From Thuidium tamariscinum (lineage: Eukaryota > Streptophyta > Bryopsida > Hypnales > Thuidiaceae), in contig OX344754.2 in the NCBI GenBank assembly GCA_947034885.2, forward strand, positions 28,579,369-28,643,368: a DNA stretch of 64,000 bases. The letters are read 5' to 3'. The notes below the pieces were generated by a model. The model was not told the origin of the DNA. It did no database searches and saw only the letters and a list, made by a program, of their open reading frames with translations. This document shows positions 1-12,156 of the stretch, in pieces; position 1 is the stretch's first letter, and every line of letters starts with the position of its first letter. The position numbers and the translations under genes are program-made.

Positions 1-1017
1 GTTATTCAAGAATATACTTGAATTTTTTTTCATGATTTTTGAAAATCTAAATGGTAGAATCATAGAGTCAAAGATTTTGAATGTGTAGAAAAAATCAAAA
101 TCTTTAACAATATAGATTGCACAAATATAGAATTGAAGTTAAATGAAAATATTCTTTTTCAAAATAGCTTGACATGGTTAACAAAGTTTAACTTCTATCT
201 TGGAGTGTGATTTTAGAACTAAATTAGTTATTTCTTATAATTTCATACATATTGTATAAATTATATATATGCTAAATTTCAAAATTAAATGAAGGTTTGA
301 TCAAAAGAATTTTGAAATGATCTAAACTACCTATATTTTTTTAGAGCAATACAAGTTCTTACTTTGGCATTCTATTAATCTTTCTTACTTTTCCATAAAC
401 GTAGTTAGTGTATGCACCCTATGTGTAAAAATTTCATAAACACCCATTGAAAATTGCCTAAGTAGAAACCTATTCTGTAACATAGATGAGAACAAACATT
501 CAATTGCCCCGATAGGATCACACATTCAATTATTATGATAATTGTCCTTCAAGAATTAAAACCTTTAAAAAATAAATGAAAAACATTGAGCTATTAAGTC
601 TTTTTCTAAATCAATTGAAGATCAAAACAACCTCGAAAATTCTTCAAGGTTCAAATGGAATGACATACAATTGGATAGTAACTATATAATATTTAATGTT
701 AGTGTTAGTGTAGAATCTTATTTTTGTAGAAATTGTAACAATAGAATAATGTTCTAGCCTATGTTTCCTAATCCGAAATGGATCATCTTTCTATGAATAT
801 CTTTGAACAATGAAGTTTAAATTAAGCATCACTAAGTAGATTCAATTTAGAATCATTTTGTTGAATGCTTTCCTAATTAGGAAGAGCAAAAGAGAAGCCT
901 TTAATCAATTATTCATGAGTGTTAGAGGGCCAAGCTTTTGCTTCTACATGAAGTAGAAGCCTCTAATATGTCAATTTCCAAGACAACCAAACGAATGACT
1001 TTGATGCAGCTTTCCAC
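1..1017. other. AT-rich intergenic DNA, no feature seen
   Basis: No open frame with recognisable protein character and no repeat structure was seen on either strand. Stop codons are dense in all frames. Confidence 0.6.
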
Positions 1018-1243
1018 TTGTCCAATAACACTTGTTTTGTAACTTCTTACAACTTCCCATTCATCTAGTGGCACTTGTATTGCAACTTCTCAATTAGCTA
1101 GCTAATGAGTAATGACACTCTTACAACTTTTCACTCATCTAATGGCATTAATGTTGCAACCTCCTAGCCAACAAATGACACTCTTATAACTTTCTACTCA
1201 CCCAATGGCACTAGCATTGTAACTTCTCATTTAGCCAATGCAA
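1018..1243. repeat. Degenerate minisatellite, about 3 units
   Basis: A pattern of roughly 65-80 bases repeats about three times. Each unit runs through a variant of aatgacactcttacaact, then cactcatctaatggca, then ttgcaac-ttct and a variant of tagcca. The units are clearly related but diverged and of unequal length, so this is an old tandem array. No coding role is apparent. Confidence 0.6.
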
Positions 1244-1298
1244 TGATTCTCTACATGCTAGGACTATGTTCACTCCTTGGTACATGGGAGAACATTAC

Positions 1299-1319
1299 CC
1301 CCCCCCCCCTTCTCCCCCC
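1299..1319. repeat. Poly-C homopolymer tract
   Basis: A run of about eleven C, then a short interruption and six more C. Such tracts are prone to sequencing error and slippage. A matching poly-G tract lies at about 1856-1868. Confidence 0.8.
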
Positions 1320-1889
1320 AAAGGTAATGGTTTAGGCTACTCAACAATGTTATGCTTGTAGTGATAAAAAAATGTTATGTACATTAATTATTTAGAAACC
1401 CTATGGACTAGAAAAAGTGGTTCAATGGATGACTTCATTGTTAATTATTAAAAAAATTACAACTATTGGTCCAATAATTGCAAAATTTTGGTAATTACCA
1501 TGGCTATCACAACAAGTAGGGTCAACAAGGGACCACTTGGCATGTGACTTGAATGAACCCAGGCCTGATGTCATGACATTGCTCTAGTGCAAGATGGGCT
1601 ATGAACATACAAGAATCATATTTGCTCACGTACTAAAGTGCTTTGGCATGAATGCTGACAAGAAAAAGAAATTTACAATTCAAAACATGCCTCAAAACTT
1701 GAAAGCAAAGACAAAAAACAACTCATACTAAGCCATTGTGAGAGCATCCCCATGCATAAGAGGGAATCTTGTCTTGGCTAGGGTTTGATAATGAAGGTGT
1801 CCAGGCAATGTGGAGGGAAATTACCCCACAACTCAGCTCGGCAAAAGTGACTAGAGGGGGGGGGGGGACAAACATGGCCTCCTAGGAGA

Positions 1890-2640
1890 AACATGACATA
1901 AGGATGAGGTGGTTGGGTCCTTTTGCTTGTTGTCACAATGAGAAAGCCCTCCCATGCGTCAATTGTACCTCAGAAGCCACGCAAAAGCACATACCAAGCC
2001 AAGTTGGGCACATTCCATTTCCTCATTTGCTTAGGAAATTTGGCCGTGGCTGGCCATTTGTTGAACCTTATTTTGTGTGCCATGAGACAATAAATTTGGT
2101 CGAGCCCAACCAAATGCCCAATTTGCACCATTGGCAGTATTGGCGTGAGGATGCTCTGAAGACTCTAGATTTGGTTGTCCACTCTCTACGTATGCTGTCT
2201 GTCCACTTTTTTTGCTTGGCCGTGAGTGCTAAGGGCAATAAAATTGCGAACGCCGGGCCAATCCCTAGGTTTGAACCTTTGCCACTGCAACCCTCTGGAT
2301 GCTCGTAGAGGCTTATCTTTCCTTATTTTACAAGACAAATTGGAGTGGCTACGGCCACTTAGTATCACCCTCTCTAATAGGACAACCCAGTGTCTTAGAA
2401 TTACACTTATTAGCTCTGGAAACAGTGCTGTCAAAGCCTCCTCCTCCTGGAGTCCTGGTGCAAGTTACAGTAATTTTGCATTATTCGAGGTTTTCACAGC
2501 TCCATCCGTGTGACACTCTTGTCAGCAGCCTCAAGCCTTATAGAATGGCTCACATTCTTTATTCCCAACAGGTCGGCCTGAAGCTTATTTGTTGGTCCCA
2601 AGGGACGGAGGCGAGGCTAGGCTAGGCTACTCTAATTTCT
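1890..2640. other. GC-richer block, function not recognised
   Basis: This block is noticeably richer in G and C than its surroundings and holds several overlapping open frames on both strands, the longest being 134 codons on the plus strand at 1904-2308. None of the translations shows a domain or motif that I recognise. Overlapping frames in a short GC-richer block are expected by chance, so I do not call a gene. It may be part of an unrecognised transposon or an old gene fragment. Confidence 0.35.
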
Positions 2641-2973
2641 AATACTGTGGGTACACCCAAAAGTACAGCCAACATTGACACGTCATCTACAGTGTGCGTA
2701 CATTTCCAAAATCAGTTATGTGCCTACTTGGATGAAGCACTTTCAGAAACAAACTTGGACCTTTTATAACTTTTGCATATTACAGCCAAATGCTGCATTT
2801 TTTAGTGCATTGGGACATGCTTTCAATTGCCAATAAGACCATATGAAAATCTGACCAGTCTGTGCCTTGTATTTTTATTTTTGCAATGAAATTCCATTTC
2901 ACTTGTGTCAAAGAAATCAAAATTTGACCAGCCTAATAATAGTAACTCAACACTTTTGAGAGTACTCACCTAG
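2641..2973 (-). mobile_element. Family C TIR element (diverged copy)
   Basis: This segment matches the reverse complement of the element at 59054-59325. Shared blocks include catctaca-tgt-c-tacatttcc, then tttcagaaaca, then ttataacttttgcata, ttggtgcgttggaacatg-like and ccaa-aagac-atat. The ends resemble each other as imperfect inverted repeats (gtgggtacaccc on the left, gtactcacctag on the right). It is longer and more diverged than the nested copy. No protein is encoded, so it must have been moved by a transposase from elsewhere. Confidence 0.6.
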
Positions 2974-3145
2974 GAGCATCCCCAATTCTCCATGCCTGCT
3001 CTTCAAAGCAACACTTTAAACATTTGGAACCGTTGATCTTCCTTGTCAGAGGAAGGTCAATGGTCCAGAATGTTTAAAGTGTGACATTTTATTTTATTTT
3101 TTGAAGTAAAGTGTGGCATTTGAAGAACAGGCATGGGGATGCTCT
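2974..3145. mobile_element. Foldback MITE-like element with GAGCATCCCC ends
   Basis: The left half (gagcatcccc, catgcctgctcttcaaa, acactttaaacatt, then a gatcttcct arm) is followed by its inverted counterpart (aggaaggtc, aatgtttaaagtgt, then tttgaagaacaggcatg and gggatgctc). The two halves can fold into a hairpin interrupted by small loops. This is typical of MITEs. It abuts family C on its left and family A on its right. Confidence 0.7.
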
Positions 3146-3156
3146 AAATTAGCTTA

Positions 3157-3482
3157 AGGGAGGAGGCTCCAAAACCGCTCAGGCTCCAAAACCGCTCACC
3201 TTCTGAAATGTATATTTTTGGTACATGATGCTTTTTGATCTTTACAGTAATGTACAACCAGTGAACATTTGAGGAGGTGGGCGGTTTTGGAGCCCTATGC
3301 CATATTGACTTCAGAAATTCATAACTAATTCTACAGAGCTCCAAAAAATATGAAACGACTTGGGTTCAATGCCTATTCAAGCTGACTTTCAAGAAAAATT
3401 CACTGAAAAATATTTCAAGCTGTTTGACCTGCCCAAAACTCTGTTCCAGCCCTTAGATGGTCGGTTTATGGACCTCCTCCCT
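3157..3482 (+). mobile_element. Family A TIR element, copy 1
   Basis: The ends are AGGGAGGAGG and its exact reverse complement CCTCCTCCCT, each flanked by TA. The element is 326 bp. Just inside the left end the 17-bp motif aggctccaaaaccgctc is present twice in tandem. An internal inverted repeat (ggctccaaaaccgctcacc near 3181 and ggtgggcggttttggagcc near 3275) adds a second stem. No protein is encoded. TA target sites and short TIRs fit a non-autonomous Tc1/mariner (Stowaway-like) element, although TIR sequence alone does not prove the superfamily. Confidence 0.8.
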
Positions 3483-3484
3483 TA

Positions 3485-6400
3485 GAGGTTTTCTAAGAGC
3501 CCACCCGCCTTCTGTTCAGTTTGGCAGAGGAACACATCACTGCAGATCATACTCCACAGCAGCACACGGACTGAGCATTCAGTTGGATAAGGTAAGATAA
3601 GATAACATAGTGTGCCCATCACTGCCTTGCCCCTATGAAAAAGGTTGAAGATTTTCTTACCCACAAATAAGGGAAGAAATGTATCAAAGAGAAGGCAATT
3701 GGAGCAATTGAAATTACATTGTTCTGGCAAATTATGAGTTTGTTACAAGCTTCAGAGTTTGTGTAAAAAAAATGATGTGTGTCTGATAGGAAGTAGGTTA
3801 GGAAACCAACAAACTTGGTTTAGTATTTTTCCAACTTTGCATGAATATAATACAAATTTTTTGATAGAATTATGTGGATGCACCTATTGTGAATTGCAGA
3901 TGATACATAAGTGGTCACAGAAACACCCTAAAAGCAATAGATTGTAATCTTATATTATGTGTAGGTGATTGACCAATACAAAATTTGCCATTGTGATTGT
4001 GACTACCAATTATGGAACATTGCTTGAATGTCTCCTTTACCCACATCCTTGCCTTGCTTTGGAGCATTTTTTACACGTCTCAAAATGATTTGTGTTACAA
4101 TTAGGTATATCTACCTTAATATTGTTTTATTTATGAGGTAGGGGTCTATTTTCCATCCTTGATCAAAGTAGATCCTACAATTAACAATATTGGTCTTATT
4201 GATGTCTCTTCAACCAATCTTTATCCTTGAATTATACTGAAAGTCACTCCTAAGCATCTAAGGAGACATAGTACATTTCCAATGTAGAATATATTGTTGC
4301 TTGGTAACTCTAGATAAACAATAAAAATTCTCTAAAATAATAGCCAAGGGATGGAATTCATGTCTCCATGTTTAAGAATATCAATTGATGTGTATGTTTA
4401 GAAAAGCATCTAGCCTAGGACTTAACAATCAATATTCCATCACTTTAAGAGAAGTTATTGTTTTAGAAAAATTCACCTTGAAGAAGTTCTATTGTAATAT
4501 GTTATGTTTTACTCAACTAGCCTAAAAGAGTAAAAGAATCAAATAAACTAATAATACAAATTCCAAAGTTTGAAAACAAAAGAAATAACTCATGAGAAGA
4601 CTTGTGGTGACCTATGTTGATTTTTGGTCCACAAGTGACAACTTAAACTATGTTTTTTTAGCAGACCCTAAATTTTTCCAATTCTTAGATGTAATTCAAC
4701 AAATTGGTAAATTGAAGGTCATATCCTATTATTTTATAATCAAAGAGAATGCCAATGTCTAAATTAATTGTAGATGACCTTCTCTACATTAGCTAGTTTA
4801 ACTTTCAATTAATTATTTCAATACTAAATTAGAAAATAAAATATATTGTTATCTATGAACCTTGAAGCCCCTTTGCTACCAATGCTTAATAATGTTGTGA
4901 ATACAAGCTTGTAAAGTTGGATTATAGATTGGTGATTCTATTGGATTCTCAAAGTACAAAGTGATTTTCAAAATCTAAACTAAAAACAAAAAAGAGAAAA
5001 AAATATCACACATTCAACCTTGGACTCTAGACACTTGCCTCCTAATAAAACATATTCCAACTTTTGTAGTTGGTTAATTTTTGTATTTTTTAATCTTCAA
5101 AAGCTACTTGGTAGGCTCCAATTCCAAAAATGATCACAATAGCTCTATTTTTTAATAAATAATACTCCTTCTTTGCCAATGAACCTCCAAAAACCTTCTC
5201 CTTGGCAAGTTAATTGAATTTTTAGTCATATTGCCAATAATATATGCATTCAATAACAAATAATTCATCCCTTAAATCTCTACAAAATCTCCAATATAGG
5301 CAAGATTGTTTAGGCACCAAAAATTCATACTGAAAGTATTATACATTAGTATAGTTTGTAAATGTTGCCAACTCTATCATTTTAGATGATTCAAAGGATG
5401 GTGGCAACAATGGAATTCTAGAAATATATGGACTAACCTATATATCTACAACAAGGAAACCAAGCCTACTTCATGATCAAATTTTTACAATACTGAAGTG
5501 GTGACTAAATACATTGTCAATACTATTATCTCATGAAGAATTTAGAACATGACACCTTACATTGGCAAGGCTGAAGGAATGCTCCTAGATTGTTTTACTT
5601 ACCCCACAAGGTCCTTCATCATGATGAATACTTAATCAATAGTCAAAATCTTAATAAATGGAGCTTTTCAATAGGTTTAAAACTTCTACCTAATTTGAAA
5701 GTTTTTAGGAAAACATTGGGAGTACATTTTAATGTTTTTACTAGGAGGCAAAGCAAAAGGGTTGGTTTTCCATGCCTATGCCTATTAAAAAAACTCATCT
5801 ATGAAATGAAACCTTCTTAAATTTTCAACAAGAAAATATTCAAGAATAGAATTGTTCTATTCATATGCATAAGACAATTACACCTAACAACATCCAAATA
5901 AGCAATTTAACAGAGTCCCTATTACTTAATTGCCTAATTCTTTTTATAGATCTAATTAGAATTCAAAAGAAGTTGGCTTTAGAAGGGGGTTACATTCAAG
6001 TGCCACTTCCTTGCAATTATCTTGTTGAGTAGAATACCTCAATCTCTACTATCACCAACCTAGTTTGAAGATGCTTCCTATCAATGTTTCCAACTCACCT
6101 CCATCAATCAACAACCAAATATTGCAACATTGACACTTAGGGTTGTCAATCACACCTTCTCTCCATTCCCAATCTTCAAAGAATGAAGATGTGGCATTTC
6201 TCTTCTTGAATTGTAGAGGGCTCACTTTTTGAAGATTGAGTGTTTTTTTTGTTTCCTCTAAAGATGAAGAATGGGCACAGAGAAGATTAACAAAGCATAT
6301 CCATTCTCATTATTCTTCACACAATGGAAAAAAAGTATCAAATCTACTTCATATAGAAGAAATCTTATGGATTCCTCTTTTCACGCCATACCTTCTCATT

Positions 6401-9400
6401 CTTCATAGAAGTTTCATTCTTAGAGAAGGTGTGACAACTCCTAGTGTACACCATTTCTATTCTATGCAAGAATGGTTAACTAAAGCCCTATCCATCTTCT
6501 TAGCTTTGCCCTGATCACCATAGAGTTAATCATAAAGTGTTTGCAATGAAAGACTAGCAGCCCGAGTTTGGGAAAAACTCTAAACAAAACTCCTTAAAGC
6601 ACCAAAACTGAGGTCCAAAGGAATTTGGTATCGATTTTTTTTCTACTATTCTCAATTATACCTCCCTCTCACACCCCTATTTCAAACCCGGGTTTCCTTT
6701 ATGATCAACTCTAATGAAAAGACCTACCAATTCCAACATCCAGTATATGAAGAGAATAATGAATCACGGCTCAAAGAGGCTCCGAATTAGAAGATTAGAG
6801 ATTCAAGGAAATCTCAAACTTGACCTCAGAAAGCAACAGAATGAATAGGATTGCAGATCGTGAGAAAGTCTTGCGTGTTTTACAGCACGGTCTTCATCGA
6901 TCAGATGCTATGCTCGTATCACTCCAACAGAAGATCCAGATCCAGCCAGAATCGTCTCAGTCCATACAAACATGGACCGACTAGCTGATTTCCTCATTTG
7001 TTAGCTTTGCATTTGACTGAGGGTGGGGAGGAGGCTTTGCATTCACAAAAGCTACACAATTGCGTGGAAGTTAGAGTAGGACCTTAGTACTTGAAAAGTG
7101 AGTCAATGCTATAAGGACAAATTCAACCTCAAACTTATAGCATAGGTAAGCACATGATGGGAACAAAAGTCTTGTTTGGCAAAGCTTTGCTTGGTCAAAA
7201 AAATGCAAATCTCACTGCAACACACTCATGTTGAAGAAGCACAAGGTGCAAGAAGAATGGTGAGAATTGGGAATCAAGGTATCAAGTGTGCTATCTTAAC
7301 TATGTTCTAATTTGTTGAATTCCCAACATCTTTGTTTTGAATGGAGTGTTGAGAGGAAATCATACTTGCTTGATGGCAACCACTTCAAAGTTTGTAAAGT
7401 TTTTTGTGTTTTGTTCGTTTTGGACAAAGTGAGCCATGCACTGTTTATTGGAGTGGTGAAGTTGTTCACGTTATGTTAGAAGGTTTTAGAAGGTGAATCA
7501 CTCGTCTACTCTACTCTTGCAACTTCATTAATTCTATCAATAGAAAGAGATGTTGCAAAGGTGCATAGTGGTTCAAAAGTTGCGTTGACAAATGAATATT
7601 ATACATGTATTAAAAAAACAGTAGTGTCATATTGGGGCCCATTATTTTTATAAATTCATTGCTCATGTTTAGTAGAATTTGTATGAGTTGAAACAAAAGT
7701 AAAAAAGTATTTGATAAAGTTGTGAAGCATGTCTAAAATTTCTTGTTTGCCACATGAAAGTGGATATAAAGGTGGGCCAAATCATTAATTACACATTTTT
7801 CATTAGAAATTTTCCAATGCTTGTAATTTGACACAGGCAACAATGCTTTCATTTTCTCAGCCCTCCTAAAGTCTCAAAAATTATAAGGTAACTACACCCA
7901 ATTATAACCTTTGTTCCAAATCAATTCTACAATTCTTGCCTAAAATATATAGTCAATGTAGGATTGATTTGGCCATACCTATTTGTAGTACTTTGAAATT
8001 CTTTATATACTCATACAAATGGTACCCAATTAATGCATGCTTTCAAAGCTTTGCTTCTCCTTTTTACTTCTAATAGGATCTTGAAAAAACTTAGATAGTT
8101 CAATTATAGGAAATATGCACATATGCTTATTTAAGCAATTTTAGTTTTTTGTGCCAACATTGATTAATTTATGGTTACTCATATAGGTGTGTCCAGAATG
8201 TGTAAGTTTATGAATATCCATATAAATAATAATTCATAGGTTAATACCAATATTGGTACCTACCTTGACATATGTATATATCTCATTGTTGGTACAAAAT
8301 GTATCATATATAATGGAACGATAAAAGATATTATACTTGTATAGTGTTAATACACTAATTTGTCTCCATAACATTTTAAACTAGTAGAACACCAAAGACA
8401 CTATAGAAGCATCTAAGAATTACGATGCTTACAATGAGTCAAAGAAGTTTAGTCACATCATTCTTTTATAGGTGCATTTTCCTAGACACATCATTTGTTC
8501 TTAAGGCCAAGAAGACAACTCCTTGCCTCATTAAGAATGCTATGTAAATAGAATGTGTGACACTGATTTATTATAGTCACATGGTTTTTGATTTGGTGTA
8601 GAATGAAACAATATTGTTTTGAACCACTTTCCACAAAAACAATTTTTTTGAGATGCTAATTTTCACCCTTAGGAATAGGACAAATCAATGCACAATAAAG
8701 GCTCCTATTTCTAAAACTTGAAGCTATATACCTTACTTCCAAATACTAGATACCAAGATTATTTTTTTCTAAATATTTACACTAAATAGGGATTTTTAAA
8801 GGGACCACAAAATTATAAGGGTCTTTTTTGAAAAAATGTAGATGCTTGAAATTTAATATATAGCATCCCCCTTCAATAATTATTGATGCATAGCTAAGGT
8901 AGAGATTTATATAGCATAGAATGATAGTTCATTAGTATAGGTTCTTTTGCCTACTTAGTGTAGGTAAGTTTGATGAAATCTAAGGTAGGCTAATCTAATT
9001 CCATGCTAATAGGTACATGTGAAGGTGGTTGTGGGTTGTTATTAGGGTGTTTATGATCCTTGTCTATCATTGCTTTTGTAATTTTGGGATGAATACTTTA
9101 AAAATTCACAGAAATTACAATTTTGATTGGAAAATTGTAATTTCACTTGGGATTGATTTATGAAACATGTACACACCTGTGAAAAATATGTGCCCCTCTT
9201 AGAATTGACTACAACATATCCACATTGCAAATGAAGGTAGTAATAGGTATGTCTATTTTAGTTATAAAAAAACAAAAATGAACTTCCAAAGTACCACCAA
9301 AAAATTTCAGAGTCTAAATTATTAAAGTGAGATTCCAGTGAACACCCCCATTAAAAAGAATCTCATTTTCTCTTTTTTCTTTTTTAAACACATGGACAAT

Positions 9401-9422
9401 TTTCATTGTAAAAGGAAACAAT
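3485..9422. other. Long AT-rich intergenic stretch
   Basis: No gene, transposon protein or clear terminal repeat was recognised here. Open frames are short and of low complexity. One sub-segment, about 6540-7030, is less AT-rich and has two competing short frames that look a little coding-like; it is treated as a finding rather than a gene. Confidence 0.5.
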
Positions 9423-9930
9423 CACTAGTAGAAACCCCCGTTTAAAGTGACAAGGCCTAATTTTTCTTGACGGATTTTGCTAGGCATTAAAAGTAACAAC
9501 CAGCCCCTTTTTTTTGGGCGATATGGTGCCAAAAAGCACCATTTCAAAAAAATATCTTTTTTTCGCCAGAAAAGTAACGAAAAAAGTAACCTTTTTTTGC
9601 CAGAAATTTACCATTTTTATGAAAACCGTGGATGAAATTGCCAAATTTAGATGATAAAGTGTATGAATATAACTATAAAGTATTTTTTAGTGCAAAAGTT
9701 GGATGAATGTAGAAATACAATGCTTCACCAAATTTTAAATGATCGTCATGTTGGCACTTTCTCAAAAAGCAAAAAAAAAGGGTTGGTAACAACCCATGTT
9801 TTTATGTCAACAAAAACGTTTAACACAACATCAATGTTGACATAAAAACATGGATTGTTTCTTTTGATGCCTAGCAAAATCCGTCAAGAAAAATTGGCCT
9901 TGTCACATTAAATGGGGGTTTCTACTAGTG
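9423..9930. mobile_element. Non-autonomous CACTA (En/Spm-type) element
   Basis: The element starts CACTAGTAGAAACCCCC and ends with the inverse GGGGGTTTCTACTAGTG. The inverted repeats extend about 70 bp (9423-9492 and 9861-9930) with only a few differences. It is flanked on both sides by AAT, the 3-bp target duplication expected for the CACTA superfamily. The 508-bp length and lack of any transposase frame make it non-autonomous. A second hairpin lies inside at 9789-9858. The near-identity of the two TIRs suggests a fairly recent insertion compared with other elements here. Confidence 0.93.
9789..9858. repeat. Internal hairpin of the CACTA element
   Basis: Two 24-bp arms (9789-9812 and 9835-9858) around the sequence catgtttttatgtcaaca pair with one mismatch, leaving a 22-base loop. 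It sits just inside the right terminal repeat. Confidence 0.8.
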
Positions 9931-9933
9931 AAT

Positions 9934-11718
9934 ACAATGAACTAGAAACCTTGCCCCGGCAAGAATTTTACATTTTTAGACAACAAGGGCAAAGAAAACA
10001 ACCACTCCACCAAAATTATTTTCTTCTTTCATGTACACTTCCAATACATCTTGGAAATTTTGGATATACATATTACCAAGATCTTAGTTAGAGTAAACCC
10101 ACCATTGACTAGACTCTTCCAATCACTTGATGCTAAAAATACAAACATTGGTAAGGCACTGGACACCACTGAGTCCTTGCGAATTAAACAATTGAAAGGC
10201 CAAATCTAACCACCAAATAGTCACCACGCAATGTGCAATGAAGGGCATTTTTCTCAAGAAATTTCAAGTTTATTACATTTAATATTTAAGCTTCAACAAA
10301 ATTTGCAAGAGGAATCCTTTCATGCAAAACTTTTTTGAAGTGAATCTCCACACGGTATTGCACAATCATTCCAAGTTTGAGAGCTTGCAAGTTCCTATTG
10401 TGTTGTGGAGAAGGATTTGAATTTCCTCAGTGCGGAGATTGGCAAGATTAGTATACCTTCATCCCAAGTCCACACACACACTCTCTGTCTGGACTCGTGA
10501 ACTGAAATGTGTCTCGACAACAAGGTTGTACCGAGTACTGTACAACACAGTACAATACTTTCCAAGCTGCCAGGAGTGTAGCGTAGTACTCATCCCAATA
10601 ATGAGAGACGCAACCCAAAGACGGCAATGAGCTTCTTCTCACACAAGCGACCCACAGTGCAAGCAAGTCATCCCCTTGTCCTCCCTGACACATCTCCCAC
10701 ACTCACCATCGCCAAAGCAAACTGAAGAAAGTCTCCGTCTTCTCCTTGAGGAAGACGCTGTCGCATGCACATGGTAATCAGCTCGGCATCGATCATGCTG
10801 CACAAATGTCGTGAACACTCTCGCCGCGAGGACATGCTCGAAGCTAGCTACTCCTGACAGCCACGAGCAGTACCAACAATACCTCTCTGCGCTCCGCATC
10901 CCACGCCTCCCTCTACGTTTCGTAAATATAGGTGCTCCAGCTAAATAAAGGACGCTCCTGTCATGCAGTAGTTGCTACAGTTGACATGCACCTCAATATA
11001 CTACAGGAAAACGAGCACTGTTATGATGAGCTTAATAGACAAGAGCTCAAGTTTCATGGCAAAGTGTTGAAGGAGACGAGGGAAAGAATTGAAAAACAAA
11101 TGGAAAACTGAACGGTGGAGAGGAGATTGAAGCTTTGATGTGAAAGAGACGATATGATGATTCACTTCAGAGTTGTAAATTACATGATGATCCTGGGTTG
11201 CTTTATACGGAGTTGCACCCCAGCAAGCACAACCTCGAAGGATCCCTATTCTACCAGAAAGTGCTGATGAAATACCACACCAACTGCTCTGAACTTAACC
11301 ATCATAGAATCTCTATGAAACTCAACAGCGCCGTAGTGTCCAATCTCCACTTCAGGAGCTTCCCAAAATTTTCTTTCCGACTTGCGTTGCACACCTCTGG
11401 GTGACAGCGGCGACAAAGCTAAGAATGAGAGATTGAAACCTAGAATATGTACTCCTATCACCCGAAGTTAGCTAAAATATTCTACATAAGAGCAGAACAG
11501 TCTGCACCTCCATGTACAAGAAAGAATCAATGGTGTGATAAACACGCTGTTTACCACAGGGAGCGCTGCTCTGGAAAATGTTCGTTGGTCGAGAAAGTGG
11601 AATGTAAAGAATAGTTTCATCTCCTTCATTCTCAGAGCTCTTCCATTGTGGAGTTACCGGTGGATTTGGCGACGTAGTTGAGAACAAGCGCTGTAAAGCG
11701 TTCAGGTGATTGTGTCGT
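9934..11718. other. 3' flank of SMR-A, GC-richer from about 10.4 kb
   Basis: From about 10380 the composition rises above the AT-rich background. This probably includes the 3' untranslated region and downstream flank of SMR-A, which is transcribed right to left. Several overlapping frames of 60-90 codons exist on both strands, but none carries a recognisable motif. A transcript end could not be placed from sequence. Confidence 0.4.
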
Positions 11719-12156
11719 TCAGCTGCTCACGGGAACTTTGTGCTGGGTGATGAAATTTTCGAATTCAGGCGTGTTGAAGAAGCTGGTGGGCTGCACGCGT
11801 CGGCGACGAGCCATAGCGCGCGGCTTCCGTGGCGCCGGCGGGCAGAAGCCCACGTCCACGTCGGGTATTCTGTGCTCCTTCGACTTGGGCGTCTCGCACC
11901 CTGACTCCAATTGCGCGACGGTGGCGACACTGAGCTTCTCCTCCCTAGTGACGTCCACGGTGAGCGCCTTCGCATGAGAAAACTCCCTCAGCGTCGTCGT
12001 GGTGGTTGAGCTTCCCGAACTCCCGGATGTGCAAACTGGCCACAGAATCGGCAAACAAACCCAACTGTCGAGAGACAGTCGTCGTCTTCCCGTCCCCATC
12101 TCCAGAAGCTCAAGGGATGGTGCTTGCAACATCGGACAAACCGTCGCGGGCGCCAT
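11719..12156 (-). CDS. SIAMESE-related (SMR) cyclin-dependent kinase inhibitor, copy A
   Basis: This intronless frame encodes 145 residues. Residues 87-98 read C-E-T-P-K-S-K-E-H-R-I-P and residues 105-113 read C-P-P-A-P-R-K-P-R. Together these are the signature of the plant SIAMESE/SMR family, small nuclear proteins that bind CDK-cyclin complexes and block mitosis, often promoting endoreduplication. A basic patch (R117-R120) could serve in nuclear import. Residues 126-135 (F-F-N-T-P-E-F-E-N-F) match the family's C-terminal FF..P-D/E-L/F-E-x-F motif. The N-terminal half holds a serine/threonine-rich run (residues 44-55), as is common. The length is within the usual range for the family. The start is the first in-frame ATG after an in-frame TAG at 12205-12207, and it has G at -3 and GCG after it. 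A longer reading from a TTG codon is not credible. The member number within the family cannot be assigned. Confidence 0.93.
   Translation of the reverse strand: MAPATVCPMLQAPSLELLEMGTGRRRLSLDSWVCLPILWPVCTSGSSGSSTTTTTLREFSHAKALTVDVTREEKLSVATVAQLESGCETPKSKEHRIPDVDVGFCPPAPRKPRAMARRRRVQPTSFFNTPEFENFITQHKVPVSS

Noticed and set aside
1856-1868. Poly-G and poly-C tracts (also near 1299, 13508 and 56491) as quadruplex or regulatory sites
   Set aside because: They are single uninterrupted runs rather than spaced G-blocks. Slippage or assembly error is the simpler explanation.
1904-2625. Set of overlapping 80-134-codon frames as genes
   Set aside because: The frames overlap on both strands, show no motif and lie in a GC-richer patch where chance frames are long.
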